Of a stretch of 64,000 nt of DNA, positions 21,966 to 34,629 are shown one piece after another. The stretch's first letter is position 1. Each line of letters starts with the position of its first letter. The translations under genes and the position numbers were made by a program. The notes under the pieces were generated by a model. The model had not been told where the DNA came from and ran no database searches. It worked only from the letters and a program-made list of their open reading frames with translations. Origin of the DNA: Ophiura sarsii (lineage: Eukaryota > Echinodermata > Ophiuroidea > Amphilepidida > Ophiuridae); contig CM069441.1 of assembly GCA_035610835.1 (NCBI GenBank), positions 88,733,574 through 88,797,573 on the forward strand. The letters are read 5' to 3'.

Positions 21966-22855
21966 GGGGGTCAAAAAAGTTAGGCCAAATACTAGTCGTT
22001 AACGGGAAAAATACCAAAATTTTCTGCGCTACGCGCAAGTAAATACTGCAATATTGACATTTCTATAACAAATTATACAGATTTCCGCACGCTCCGCTCA
22101 AATAATTGTAAAAACATTGTGCCGACAGCAGAATTTGTTATACAAAATGTGGCTAACCAGTGTCCACAATTTTTACTTGAGAACTGTTGATAAGGGTGAT
22201 CGTCAACAGGGTTAAATACACATTTCCGCGCGCTACACGTTATTTTGAACGCAGTTGACCAAATTTCTGCGCAGGGGGTCAAAAAAGTTAGGCCAAATAG
22301 GTAGTCGTTAACGGGAAAAATACCAAAATTTTCTGCGCTACGCGCAAGTAAATACTGCAATATTGACATTTCGATAACAAATTATATTTGTAAAAACATT
22401 GTGCAGACAGCAGGATTTGTTAAACAAAATGTGGCTAACCAGTGTCCACAATTTTTACTTGAGAACTGTTGATAAGGGTGATCGTCAACAGGGTTAAATA
22501 CACATTTCCACGCGCTACACATGATTTTGAACGCAGTTGACCAAATTTCTGAGCGGGGGGTCAAAAAAAGTTAGGCCAAATAGGTAGTCGTTAACGGGAA
22601 AAATACTAAAATGTTATGCGCTACGCGCAAGTCAATACCACAATATTGACATTTCTATAACAAATTATACAGATTTCTGCACGCTCCGCGCGTGTCTTTG
22701 TGAAAACAACGTGCAGACAGCAGGATTTGTTATACAAAATGTGACTAACCAGTGTCCACAATTTTTACTTCAGAACTGTTGGTAAGGGTGATCAACAACA
22801 GGATACAAATGTTTGCACGCTACTTTTGTACTAGCAAGTTGACCAAATTTGTCGT
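21966..22855 (+). repeat. Tandem array of about three ~300-bp units
   Basis: Units start near 21966, 22268 and 22557 with GGGGGTCAAAAAAGTTAGGCC. Each carries TGCGCTACGCGCAAG, AACCAGTGTCCACAATTT and GTTGACCAAATTT, and the last is more divergent. Related G-rich phrases recur at 23120-23235 with a poly-G run. The minus-strand open frames repeat with the units and are not supported as genes. Confidence 0.85.
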
Positions 22856-23407
22856 TCTCCGCGCATATCTTTGTGAAAGTATTGTGTAGATAAAAGGACT
22901 TGTATACAAAGAGTAACTTTTTACAATTGGAAAAAGAAACCTTTTTTAAAAAGGCTATAACATGATAAATACAAATCACCGAAAATACAATTCGGAGGCT
23001 TGAAAGATATGTTTCAAGTGAATTTGAAATGTTGCAAATTGATTGCCAGCTATACACAGTTCTGACTGTAGTGTAAGCGTCATAGAACTTGAGTCAAATG
23101 TCTATCTACATCTGACAGTAGGGGGGGTGGGTCAAAAAAGTTTTTCACCCCGTTAAAGGGGGGGGGGGGGGGGGGGGTCAGAAAAGTTTGTCAATTTGTA
23201 AAGGGGGGGTCAAAAAAGTTTAGACACCGACAATTTTTTTTTGCCAACCCCGCCCACCAAAGTATTTCTGTACACTCCCTTAGGGGTCAAAATTTGCATG
23301 GAAAGCGCGCTAAAAACTTGTTTAGGGGGTAATTTTGCTTGCAGGGTAAAACTTGTTTAGGGGGTGTCTGAAAAAATTGGTCACGCATGTGTACTCTATT
23401 ATGTTTG

Positions 23408-23443
<36 letters not shown>

Positions 23444-23795
23444 GAAATCGAGGTTCATCAGGGGTTAGTTATATTAATACGCCAAGGATTTCTACGATTT
23501 GGTGATGACGCGCGCTATCACGGGATTTCATCCCGGATTTCATCCCGGATTTCATAAGTAAACGAGAAAAAAATCTGTGATCAATATAAATTTGACTTAT
23601 GAATCACGTGTCATACATAATGGAGTATAGGAAAAGTTCGGAGAGGAGGAGCTTAAATGACCGTTTTCAGTAATAGGATTTCTTTGAATGAAATAAGCAT
23701 AGAATACCCACGAAAGAATCCCAGGTTCTAAATATGGAAAAATACTATATACCCGGCCCGATTTGGTAGGGATCAGGGTGTCTTAGTTAGTTTGA
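22856..23795. other. No gene; array remnants and poly-C
   Basis: Contains divergent array sequence, GGGGGGTCAAAAAAGTTT words, a poly-G tract (23158-23177), a poly-C tract (about 23411-23441) and a short triplicated CCCGGATTTCAT phrase near 23522-23552. Confidence 0.5.
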
Positions 23796-23803
23796 TATAT
23801 AAA
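23796..23803 (+). promoter_or_regulatory. TATA-box-like element upstream of phospholipase gene
   Basis: TATATAAA about 165 bp before the predicted start codon at 23965. A plausible core promoter by position and sequence only. Confidence 0.35.
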
Positions 23804-23964
23804 GCAATGACAGGTTAGCTATTTGACGCATTTGTGTACCATCCAGCAGACGGGTAGTATCTAAATATAAACATTAAAAAAAAGTTCATATCAACTATTG
23901 TATCAAACTTACATTACAACAGCTGTCTGATTTTATAGTTGGAAAGGTTACAAGACACGATAGT

Positions 23965-26900
23965 ATGAGTACCGTTTTATTTCTGAGGACTGTGTTTGCT
24001 GTTTGTCTATGTCTATGGAGTACTACCTGTACTACATTTTCAGCGGTATCTGATGCTAGAGTTGGGAACAATTTCGTACGGCTCGAGACAAATTTGGGGG
24101 AACGTGTGATCTCGGCACACTTTGGTAGCGTATCGGCTGAAGAAATAACTGCTGGTGATGGACCAACGATCGGTATCATTATAAGACAGGTAAGAATTTT
24201 ACAAAAAGTATACATATTATATACAACATATGTTAAGATACAATTCATAGAGAAAAAACGAAAGCTGATTCGAAACTACTTCATAAATAAAATAAAAAGC
24301 ATAGCGAACCGTTTATATATATATATATATAGGCCTAGAGAGACCCGGGTTCGAATACAGTGACCGCATGCATATGCTATACGATCAATACGATTCAGTA
24401 TAGGGGCTATACAATTTGAGTTAATTCTATTTTCCAATAAAAAAAAATATGCTTACGCCAATATTTTGGTCATCCTGACGGCTTCTTAGAGCAGTAGTTT
24501 TAAAACAAATTGATGGATACAACTATACAGGGTGCCCGAAAGTTTCAATACTTTTTAGCTTTGATCTCTCTTAAAATAATTCGCAGTACCAAACTGAAAA
24601 CATATTTTGATTTGTATATAAAACACATGTCGACACTTTTGGGACACCCTGTACAATGGTGGGTTGAGGCACGAAATATAGTTGGCCACCCACCCTAGAA
24701 AGAAGTCATTGACTGGATGGTAAAAAGGACGGGTGCATGACTGCATGTTGGCAAAGGCATGACAGATATCATGCATACGTGCTTGTATGTTATGTACATG
24801 CAGGGTGTCCCAGATTCCCAGAAACTTATTTTGACCGAGTCTAGTTTAAGCCCCTTGTTTTTTGAAGGGGTGGATTTTGAGTGTGTGAACAAGGAATGAA
24901 TTGAGGAGGTTAGACTCACTGATTTTACTGATCCAATCTGATCCAAACCCGTGCAGAAAACTTCCCTTGTCCCCCACCCCCCCCCCCCCCCCCCCACCCC
25001 CTAATACTGTAAAAATGGTGTCTTGTCGACCTTTTGAAGTCATGTCTTGCAAATAAACGTGTCTTAAACAATAAAAAAAACCCATTAAAACATATTTGGC
25101 TGGAGACACGATCCAAGACGCATAGGGCAATTGAGACATTTATGAGACACGTCTCAAAATTGTCTCAAAATTGGCTTCAATAGACATGTCTTACATTTTA
25201 GACGTGTCTTGCATGGAGATACTTCTTTGCGGGACATGTCTTGCATAGAGACGTGACTCGTGTTTTACTGGAGACATGTCTCAAACTGGCTATACCAGAC
25301 ATGTCTTGGCTCGTATCTTCAGCCAAATATTTTGCTATGTTTTTTACCATTTTTACAGTGTATACTAGCTTTAAAACGCACCCACAACGTATAGGAGAAT
25401 ATTTTATCCGAGCAAAGATAGATAATTCAAAACCAATACCCAAATACATATATATCTTTGTCTCCGACCAAGCGAAGTGTAAAATATGACAACTTCAAAA
25501 CTGGAATTTGCCCTGTCGATGTCATGTCTCCTATAAGCTGAAGAGAAGTTTGTTAGCTCTAATCATGTCTAGATGAAACGCAGTGGCGTGCGCACAGGAA
25601 CTCTAGTTTGAATTTTAAGCCACGGATTCTAATCATGTTTATATTAGGGTCCATCTGCATAAAAGTTAAGTTTCTTCTTTAAGTGACTTTAGATGAGTGA
25701 TATTTGATATTTATATAGGCCTATGTCATGTCGGAAACCTGTTCAACCGATTTGACGGAAAATTACGCTTCTACTGTTCAGTCCAAAACTTGCAAGTTCT
25801 ATTAATCTACAAACTATAAACGAATGAACGCGGGCGTTGTTGTGGATCAAACGATATCGAGTGGTTAACAGCGCTGCACAGCTGCAACACCGTCGATTTC
25901 CGTGAAATCGATTGAATGTGTTTCTGACATACCTCTTGTTGACCATGTGTAATTGGAAAACCAATGTGACATCTTGGATTTTATGTCATAAATAAAAAGA
26001 AGGGATTTTTAAGGGTTTTCAGAATGTGCAAACACGATCGTAATCCGTTGTGTGAAAGTAAAAATAGAACTCCTTCAAAATAAGTCGCAGGTTTTCTGGG
26101 ACACCCGTATACGTTGTCTATCGTTAGTAAGGTCACACTATTACTTATAAAGCTATGATCTCTCAGCTGGGAAACTCTTTTCTTGAGTGCGAGGGGACAT
26201 GAAATACATTTTCTCACACCGATTTCTTTCTGATTTCGATAACCAAACAATAGCCACAATCTCTTAATGCAAGGTAAAAGACAACTTATATAAATCCCTT
26301 CCTGAAAACTGACAGGTTTTTTTAAAACAATTTTTATATTACAGATCACTGATGGACACGTTCTAGTCCAAAGCGTCTACGATGATCAGATGGTATTAAA
26401 AGAATGCAAAGTTGACAAAGACGAAACAACAGTTCAGAACTTTATTGGAAAGATAAAGAAACTTTCACAAGATGCCGATGTTACAACCTCTGACACCGAC
26501 AACACCATTGATCTAGACTCTTACACATATAATTCAACCAAATCAATCCAAACGAGGCATATTTTGGGCGGGAAGACCAAACGACAGTTGTCCGGTCAAT
26601 TGCAATCCATACTGGACATCAAAACCGCAAAGTTACAATGCCGCAATCTCGGCAGGGTCTTGAAAGAAAGTCTTAAACGTCGCCGAGGCGCTGCTGACCT
26701 GAAAGCCGGTGAAGAGGCACTCCGTCGCAACAGACGAGACATGCTCATTTTCCCCGGAACATTGTGGTGCGGCGTCGGTAATTCGGCAAAAGATCTCAAG
26801 GAACTCGGGAACGAAAAAACCGTCGATCAATGCTGTCGTAAACACGATTTCTGTCCAAACTTTATCGAGAGATTCTCTTCAAAATTTGGTCTTTTCAACC

Positions 26901-29900
26901 ATCGACTGTACACCGTCAGCGACTGTGAATGCGATAACGAGTAAGTTTTTGTGTTAATGTTTTATTTCATGATTTCTTCATCGTCGAGGGTAGGATTTCA
27001 CTTGCCATTACCTTAGCTTTCCCAATTAGCCAGCCACTAAGAAAATATTTTAAATCTGGAATATAATAATTGTCATAGAAATAGAAATTTGCATTGGAAC
27101 AGTGTGAATGACCATGCATGTGCGTGCTCAGAATTCTTGCATAAAGGGGTTAGTCATGTTGGTGCTTGAACTTTTATAATGGTCAACATTTTTGAATTGA
27201 GCTACACATATTTTTGAGCTCGTTTTAATATCGAGACGTTACTTTCAGGTTTTCAATTTGTTTTGCTACCACGACCCTCCCCGGGCCGATATATTGTTAT
27301 CTTGAAATGTATAGGGGCCTATTTGAAATGATTGTATCCTTCAACATTGCTATCGTGATGTTTTACTGAATCATCTCATGAGCTCACCAATCATGCCAAT
27401 CAAAACATTCATCGATATTTGTACCTGTCAACAAACCGGCAAAGATATAAACAATGTGTAGTAAAGTGGGTGTGGCGTAAAAGGCTTTCGCGACCAATCA
27501 ACGATCAGTTTTACGGGGGCTCGTTGGAGGTCATGCAGGGGCATGCCACTGGAAATCACTTTTAAGGTTCAAAAAACTTTTCATACACATGTGTGAAACT
27601 CAACTTCAGTCATATCCGCTTATCCAATAGTCTCCGGTAATTCACTGCGTGCAAACAATTTCATAAAGGAACAAAATAATAAAAACTCACGGATATTAAG
27701 ATGTGTTTGATTCCCAGACGTTGAACTTTTGATACTTTCATATTATGCATTATGTCAATATACATCATGCATGATATGGATGATTGGCGACGACAAGAGT
27801 TTGTAAAAAAAATGTCTCGCTCAATAACCCTCAACCTTTTCGAAAACATGAACTTCTACAAATGTACTTGCATAAATTGTGTGTATAGCCACGACGCCCC
27901 ATAGGGCCTACTCTTCTCTTAGTCTTAGCCTTATATCGATTTGTTGGCAAGGTAAGGTCTGTCGGCAAATCAGTGGTACCGAGAAAGGCAAACGTCAAGC
28001 CGCAGCAATATTAAATAGACATAATTTTCTCGTGCGTCTTAGTATGATTTCTTTCTTCAAAATTGTATGTCTTATCATGCTTTGTTGTACATGTAAAGAC
28101 GCTTTTTCGCTTTAAAGGTAGATGACCCGATCACATTTTCGTAACACAGAATTATTTCAAACATACGGAGATTTTCATATCATATGAAAGCTCGTATTTT
28201 TTTCATCATCATACTGAAATTTGACGGCCTAAATCGGTATAATTACGGAGAAATCGATGAAATAACGTCGAATTACCGCGAATGGTGGTAACCACCGATA
28301 TAGTTCGTGTACTACTCAATGGGTACAGTTCACAGCATCTTGTGCGTCTAAAATAAGAAGAGCTATGCAACTCAAACTTTGGAACACGACTTTTTTAAGG
28401 ATGACCTTTCATGTAGAATAGAAAACTTCAAGTTGAAAATCGGAACATCTACCTTTAATCATTCTCCTACAAATTCCCTAATGTTTTGCAGACAAATGAA
28501 TCGCGTACTAATTGTTACGTGTGATCTTACCCTCTATCATGTCTATTAAATATTCTACTGAATATGAATATTCTACTGGAATCCTGCTCAGGCCTATGTA
28601 ACACCCTATCTGCCCATTGTTGAGATTTGGTTCAGTATAGCGCACTCTATAAAACCGTCCCCCGGAAGTTAAGCGTAAACTGTCAATCATTCGTTGTGAA
28701 TGAATATTCAGCCATGACTATTTATGACCTCACACGATGTGATCGTCGCGATCCAGCGTCTTTCCCAACTGATCTAATTACAATATTCATGAAATGCAAA
28801 TAACGCCACGCCCCTCCTCTGTCACTGTCAGACGAAGCCATCCACAATTTAAAATTCGTACTATTTTGTTCCACGTACAAATTAATTTCAAATAACCAAT
28901 TCTGAATGTTTCGTGTCATATAAGAACTAAATTCTGCTATCATCAAATCAAATAAGTTTTACTCTAAATCACAATCAGCTTTTTTTGACCATTGATGTAC
29001 TATTTCTGTGCCACAAATCATGTTTTGAGCCGATAAAATCCACCACGTCTTAGGTCGTCTGGTTTGCTACGACCATGATAGTGCGCCTCCTCTAAAACCG
29101 TCCCCCGTCAATTTAAGCATAGTAGACGGGGGACTTTGCCTTCGAGATACTTGTCCCATAGTTATATAGTCTCTGTCCTGCTCTAAAGATATATGCCACA
29201 CCAAGGTGTTACAAAACGTCGATTTTCTCGCTTATAAAGTGACTGGGTTCTTCAACATTTTTCTTCAAGTTCATGCATGATATTTGTGATCATCGAAGTA
29301 AAACAATTATATAGGGTTACCTTGAAAGTTCCGAGAAATAAGCCCCCGGTTTTGGACAGCTGGCGTATCGCTCTCGTAATATCATCAACAAATTGAGCAG
29401 TGTTGACAAAAAAATTCAGTCAAAATCACAAAAAACCCTGCAAAATGTACTGAAAAGATCTCTTTTTGTACTGTGGTAATAGGTATAGAACAGTCCTAAA
29501 ATCAGGATTATATTCCAAGAGGGCAATAATCACCTTTCCTGATTATGATTGGGCCACAGGATGGTCAGATTGAGAGAAAAGCCGAATGTCGTCGGCAAGG
29601 ACTAGAATCATTTAGTGGTGTGGTGTGGAATCTTAAATGCTTCATTAAATCTTAAATGCTTCATTTTGACCTTTTGCTTTTACTCTTTTTGTTTTTCTCT
29701 ATATTCTGTAGATTCCTTCAATGTCTGAAAGACACCGGAAGTAGTCTTGGTCAAGCTGTAGCTCGAGCTTACTTCAACGTCTTTACTCTACCGTGCTTCA
29801 AACTCGTCCCCGAACAACAGTGTGTGGAGTTCGGTTGGTGGGGCCGATGCATGAGAAGCGAACTCATCGAGATTGCTCATCTTGATCAGGTTGGACCAAT

Positions 29901-29925
29901 TGAATCACTGGAAATCACTGACTGA
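23965..29925 (+). CDS. PLA2G3-like: Group III secreted phospholipase A2, three exons
   Basis: Ca2+-dependent secreted enzyme that hydrolyses the sn-2 ester of phospholipids. Predicted coding exons: 23965-24189 (donor GTAAGA), 26345-26940 (acceptor ACAG, donor GTAAGT), 29712-29925 (acceptor TGTAG); phases agree (0, then 2) and give 344 residues. A hydrophobic signal sequence spans about residues 1-27. A long propeptide follows, ending in a furin-like R-N-R-R site (about 203-206) just before the mature domain. Catalytic hallmarks: WCGVGN calcium loop (216-221), CCRKHDFC active site with His-Asp (238-245), CECDNE-FLQCL across the exon 2/3 junction. The mature part of about 138 residues matches the bee-venom/vertebrate group III domain. 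All introns are MITE-bearing. The mature-region frame is unbroken. Whether it is digestive, immune or venom-like cannot be told. Confidence 0.9.
24528..24651. mobile_element. 124-bp MITE, TIR CAGGGTG(C/T)CCC
   Basis: Left CAGGGTGCCCGAAAGT and right ACTTTTGGGACACCCTG, with TA on both sides (24526-24527, 24652-24653). Tc1/mariner-type ends. Sits in intron 1 of the phospholipase gene. A single unpaired GCAGGGTGTCCCAGATTC end is also present at 24801. Confidence 0.85.
25007..25360. mobile_element. Palindromic element built of AGACATGTCT words
   Basis: Left CTGTAAAAATGGTGT and right ACCATTTTTACAGTG, flanked by TA (25005-25006, 25361-25362). The interior reiterates (A/G)AGACATGTCTT, AGACGTGTCTT and GAGACACGTCTC words at least ten times in both orientations. 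Lies in intron 1 of the phospholipase gene next to a poly-C tract (24976-24995). Confidence 0.8.
28116..28454 (+). mobile_element. TTAA-flanked MITE, AGGTAGATG family, copy 3
   Basis: Same ends and interior as 3441-3801, with TTAA at 28112-28115 and 28455-28458. Located in intron 2 of the phospholipase gene. Confidence 0.88.
28590..29003 (+). repeat. Dispersed ~410-bp duplicate of 43455-43862
   Basis: Starts TGTAACACCCTATCTG and runs to ACCATTGATGTACTA in both places, at roughly 90 percent identity by eye. Here it lies in intron 2 of the phospholipase gene; the other copy sits in duplication copy B. Terminal repeats were not seen. Confidence 0.85.
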
Positions 29926-30022
29926 TATGACTAAATGACCAATACTTTAGTTGAATTGAATAACCTTTTGGCCCTTGATGTGCTATTTTTTTTAAAAGGA
30001 CATCGTCCACACTTCTGGCACA

Positions 30023-30254
30023 TGGCAAAAGAATGTATCTTATATGTAGTTTCCTAACAGTATACTTCCTTTTAACATGATCAAAGTTAGCTTTTTTCTC
30101 CATAAATCATGTAGTGGTAAAAGGCAGTATATTACTTTTATTGTCTTTACAAGTTGCAAACTTTTTCTGAGGATTATTAAACCAAGTTAACACAATCCAT
30201 GTTAAAAGGAAGTATATCATTAGGAAAGTACATATAAGATACATCCTTTTGCCA
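30023..30254. repeat. Foldback repeat with ~57-bp arms
   Basis: TGGCAAAAGAATGTATCTTA...CCTTTTAACATG (30023-30079) is mirrored by CATGTTAAAAGG...AAGATACATCCTTTTGCCA (30198-30254). Probably a MITE; target duplication not resolved. It starts about 100 bp after the phospholipase stop codon. Confidence 0.8.
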
Positions 30255-30344
30255 TAAAAGGGCTGTCTTTGTAACATAAGGATCAATGGCCCCGTAAGAA
30301 ATTAGCTCTACTTTTGACATAAAATTGGGCAACAAAATACATAA

Positions 30345-30577
30345 CACTTTCCACGCGGCTATAAGTTTTACCATATTCAAAACAGATGTTTCAGAAGCTT
30401 TCTCAACTTTCAATCTCAAGGATTACTGAACCAATACCAGACACGTTTGTACTTATTTCAATGCATTTCTCATTGTGAATCCAAATATGGTGATGAAATT
30501 AAATAATGTTGCCTTTTTTGAAACATTTTGTGACATTTTGGTACTGTCGTCTGCAGACGCCTGCCGCGTGGAAAGTG
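30345..30577. mobile_element. TTAA-flanked MITE, CACTTTCCACGCGG family, copy 1
   Basis: Left CACTTTCCACGCGGCTA and right CCGCGTGGAAAGTG, with TTAA at 30578 and ATAA at the left (mutated). Two more copies are at 61080-61315 and 61516-61799. Non-coding; TTAA target suggests piggyBac-type mobilisation. Confidence 0.85.
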
Positions 30578-30581
30578 TTAA

Positions 30582-31896
30582 CAAATATGTACAATACGGA
30601 CTGACTTAATGTTAGATGAGATGAGGGAGATTTCAAGAGTTGTTGATTTCTTCAACGATTACCTCTCAGGTCAAGAAGAGTGACATGTATTACATTCTAC
30701 CTCAGCGGGCTAATTGATGGAGATTAAAACGATTGATGATTTCTTATTTTTTGTAAATATTCCATTACACATGTCAGTACTGCACGCGAACAGCTGTATG
30801 CGATGTAAAACGATGTCAATATAACAAACCTCATTAGAACAATATAAATCCATAATTTGCGATCAAATGGGATTCGCCAGCGAAATGGCGAAGTGATTAC
30901 GTAACTCCCTAGTATACTGGAACACGCACCTCTACTACTATAGGAATGATACTGCACTCCATAGACTTTATGTGGCGATCGCGTCGATCGAGGTTCAGGA
31001 CTCAAATGCGTGATCCAGTTGACATGTAATAATCGGATTACAACTTGTCGCCGGCGAATAGATAACTTGACATCCGCAGGGGACCGATCGAACAATTGGG
31101 AGTCTGAAATAATAGAACTCCGTGTATAGGGAATAATTCGGGGGAATAACGATCATGTGCGCGACACGCTAAGCAAACGTTAGAAATCAGACGATCCATA
31201 TGGTTACGCACCCCGTATCGATGCACAAAGTCATACGTTTTCACACTGAACTGCCTGCATTTGCGTTTCGCTCTTTGCACGATTTACGAGGAGAGCCTCG
31301 AATTGGAATCACAGTAAACGAAAGTGTTGCATCATTTCACTATGTCTCACTGCATGACCAGTCTTATTGTACAGAGAGTCGAACTACAGTGTTAGAAAAT
31401 ATTTTTCGAACACTTGAGGGGTATGAGGAAGGGGATACTTTCAGATTACCATAAACAAGTTTCGATTTTCAAGTGACTCAAATAGCGTGCGTGTTACGGT
31501 ATAAAAAGCATGGCAATTTTACTGTCAGTGTTCGAACACATTTTTTCTATGATTGTATATTAGGCCCTATATTATATAGAATAGTCCAATTAAATACGGT
31601 ACCGGTTCGATGCTCTCCTCGCACATGGCGGACGCAGAGGATATCGAATGTCCAATCATTAAATTCTACAGTTTGGTTTAGGTCTGTGTTAGCTCACAAT
31701 TGTTCATAATCGTTCTTCAAAATCGTTGGGCGCAACTGCGTAATGCAATGCATGCAACATACATCATAGAGTCCTAGACTATTAAATAATTTACAAATCC
31801 TGCTTCAAATGTTACGCATGATTCTGCCTTGGATTTGATTACAGTCTAGCACCGTTTCCATGAATGTGTGTTGGACTTAACAGTTGCCCCAGCTAA
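30582..31896. other. No supported gene
   Basis: Several medium open frames on both strands (30724-31095 minus, 31200-31454 plus, 31473-31709 plus) show no recognisable motif, repeat or splice context. Coding potential cannot be excluded. Confidence 0.4.
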
Positions 31897-32240
31897 GGCC
31901 AAAAAAAAATTTGTTATGTCGTCCTCCACAACTTTCAGAGAGGAGGGGTGGGCGGGCGGATTTTTTAATTTTTTTAATTTTTTTTAAAATTTTCTTTTAC
32001 CAGCGGAAGCTCAAAGTTCAGCCAACAAGAAGTTGAAATCACTCTTAAGAGTCGCACATATATGTTATAAACACTTAATTTAATATTCAATGCCATTTAA
32101 ACTGTTTAAAAAATAAATCTGAACAAAATCTTTAAAAAAAACTGGGAAAAAAAATCTCTGAAAAAAAAGAAAATCTGAGCGGCCCTAAATCTTACGAGCG
32201 GGCGGTCGAGGACAACATAACAATTTTGTTGTTGTTGGCC
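31897..32240. mobile_element. MITE, TIR GGCCAAAAAA...TTGTTATG
   Basis: Left GGCCAAAAAAAAATTTGTTA continuing TGTCGTCCTC is mirrored at the right end (32206-32240) with a few mismatches; TA lies outside both ends. The interior includes T- and A-rich runs and inverted GGGCGGGCGG / GAGCGGGCGG words. Confidence 0.7.
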
Positions 32241-32909
32241 TAATGCGTTTTATTTTTTATTTTACAAATTAGATCCAACAAAAATACCACCAGTATTTTG
32301 GATACTGTTGTACACGTTTTCTCTTTTTTAGGTCAAATATACACAATTTGTGTACATTTTAACAATTGCCAATGCAGTGCATAAAACAATGCAAGTTCAC
32401 TCGTAATATATACATATGTATAGAGACACAGTCTTTTTGACAACGAATTATATTATATCATATTAATCTATTTGAATGTACCTTGTAACCGTAATAAAAA
32501 GCATATAACTCAAGATCTTGTGAGAAGTTTAATTTTTGTAGCAATTATTACAAAGTGTCTCAATAAAAATGTTGACACTCAGGACAAACATTTTCCTATC
32601 GAGAATTAAGCGTGGGTAGAAATTTGGTATGTGATGGAAGCCAAATAAAATAAGCTTCCATGCACTTTTCATTTTATTTCGATCAAATATTGGGGGATTC
32701 TTCCTTCCCTAAACTTTTTCTCCCCGGATAGACGTCCCAAAGAAATTAAACAAATCGAAAAAGTATCTGGTAAGATATTAAACGTAATCAGAGTAGTCAC
32801 AAAGATGTTCTTCGTATAACGAAAGTTACGCACGGGTCTTGAGTTTGACATGCAATAAGCACACATTTAAACCATATGCGTAAGATTTCATTATTTCTGT
32901 ATTCCTACA
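32241..32909. other. No gene or clear repeat seen
   Basis: AT-rich sequence without a supported open frame, terminal repeat or tandem structure. Confidence 0.5.
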
Positions 32910-32911
32910 TA

Positions 32912-33543
32912 CAGGGTGAGTCAAAAAATTGCAATAGTGGAAAGAAACCATCTTGTTTAATCCAAGTTGGGAAGTAAGAATAACATATTTATAATTATTT
33001 GCATGTGAAAAAATGAAGTCAATCGCATTTTTCGTTTGCCCTTGCCCTTTCACACGCTTGTCCACGAAACACCCAAAACATGCATAATATTGCAAAATGT
33101 GTCTCTCATGCCCATTAACAATTGAAAGAAAATTCGAGTAAATTTGTGACGTAATTGGAATTTAATGCTTCATTACTTGTTTACATGGGAGATAAAATAA
33201 TCAATTTACATAACCCATGCTATGTATTCTTTATAATGCTCTAGATTCGGAAAAAAATTGAAATTATTCCAATTTTGTGTTGGCGGGATAATCAAATGTG
33301 AACATGAAATGTGTGCAATTTCAATTGAAAATCACTATGCTCGTGGACAAATAAGTAAATTGGGTTGTACAGCAAAAAGATTCACCAAATACAAACGAAA
33401 ATTACGATTGACTTCATTTTTTCACATAGAGTTAGGAACAAATATATACTTCTTGCAACGCTTAAAAAGTTTCAAACTTCAACTTGGTTTTGAAAACAAG
33501 ATGGCTATTTTCCACTATTGCAGGTTTTTTTTGACTCACCCTG
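32912..33543. mobile_element. MITE, TIR CAGGGTGAGTCAAAAA, full copy
   Basis: Left CAGGGTGAGTCAAAAAATTG and right ending GACTCACCCTG, continuing GCAATAGTGGAAAGAA in inverted form, with TA at 32910-32911 and 33544-33545. A long inner palindrome makes open frames appear on both strands (such as 33258-33560). Truncated relatives are at 17393-17436 and 51577-51870. Tc1/mariner-type ends; no transposase motif. Confidence 0.85.
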
Positions 33544-33877
33544 TATATCCATTTTCATAGCCAGACACTTTGAAAGGAGAAGACACAAAGGAGCTCATCT
33601 GTTTTTGGTTTTTGATGGAAAGCACACTAGGTTGAGCAAGAATTCTGCTCCCTCATGGTCCCACAAATGTATCCTATCCAATCGTAACGGAGGATTGTAT
33701 GCTTCATTAAAAAATTAAGAAAAAACCCCTTTTGAAATGCATATAAAGCATAAATTACAAACCATAACTGCATTCTCGACGTTTTGCTTCTTTTCAAGCC
33801 TAAGATAAGTTGCATATTAAACCAAAGGACAAACCATATTTTTCGCTAAAAAACTTTTGTTCTGGAGTACAATTTTA

Positions 33878-34060
33878 CACTGTAAAAACAGTGTTTAGAG
33901 ATTAAACGCTTTTCTAAACACCATTTTGCACCACGTTTGTAAAGATGTCAAATTTCTAAACACTTACATGTCAGATCCCTAAATATGCATGTCAAATATC
34001 TAAACACATGGTGTTTAATTTCTAAACATTCGTTTTCTCGCAATTTCTTACACTGCCCGT
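33878..34060. mobile_element. Palindromic element fragment with CTAAACAC words
   Basis: Starts CACTGTAAAAACAGTG after TA (33876-33877), then reiterates CTAAACAC / GTGTTTAG words about eight times. No matching right terminus is seen, so it is a partial or decayed member of the group that includes 42243-42609. Confidence 0.6.
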
Positions 34061-34629
34061 CTCATTTTCGATCATGCCAGAATCGCTGCACGACAGGCTG
34101 GGTCATCGTGTGTATTGATTTTTCTGTATAAAATAAACAAACTCGTCGCCCGTTGGTTTTTATTGCCATAAATCCTTATATAGTCAACAATTTACAATAG
34201 AAGTGGGAGGAGTAGTTTTCTTGACGAATGTCGTATTTTTGGATCCACAAATACAAAAATGATGACGCAGATCTACGTGCGTAGTTCTGACATGATGAAA
34301 CATATTTTGTGTTCTATAATGTCCGATTGGATTATTTAACAGCAAGTCTGAATTCAAATTCTAATAAATATAATTTACGTTAATCAAAAACTAGTGTCAG
34401 GATAGGATAGATACACTATAACATTTTGTTTGAGTAAGACAATATATTTTAACCGATACTACTGCTTTGTATACCAAGCAGCCAGAGCTTAGGCTTTAGA
34501 TTGGGCAATAAAGTCTTTGGATTGGGCTATTCCATTTGAAATCCACCCCCTGCCTATGGAAGACTTTACCTGGGGTAACCTGAATGGGTGACTCCATTTG
34601 AAATCTACACTCCCTGTGTGGACGATTAA

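Noticed and set aside
21966..22855. CRISPR-like spaced repeats
   Set aside because: Units are ~300 bp and continuous without unique spacers, in an animal genome.
23895..24248. 117-residue minus-strand open frame
   Set aside because: Antisense to phospholipase exon 1, which has a signal peptide, matching splice phases and family similarity downstream.
24335..24365. tRNA-like B box GGGTTCGAATAC
   Set aside because: Isolated B-box similarity without an A box or pairing stems.
32826..33560. Open frames on both strands
   Set aside because: Explained by the long palindrome of the CAGGGTGAGTC MITE; no transposase catalytic motif seen.
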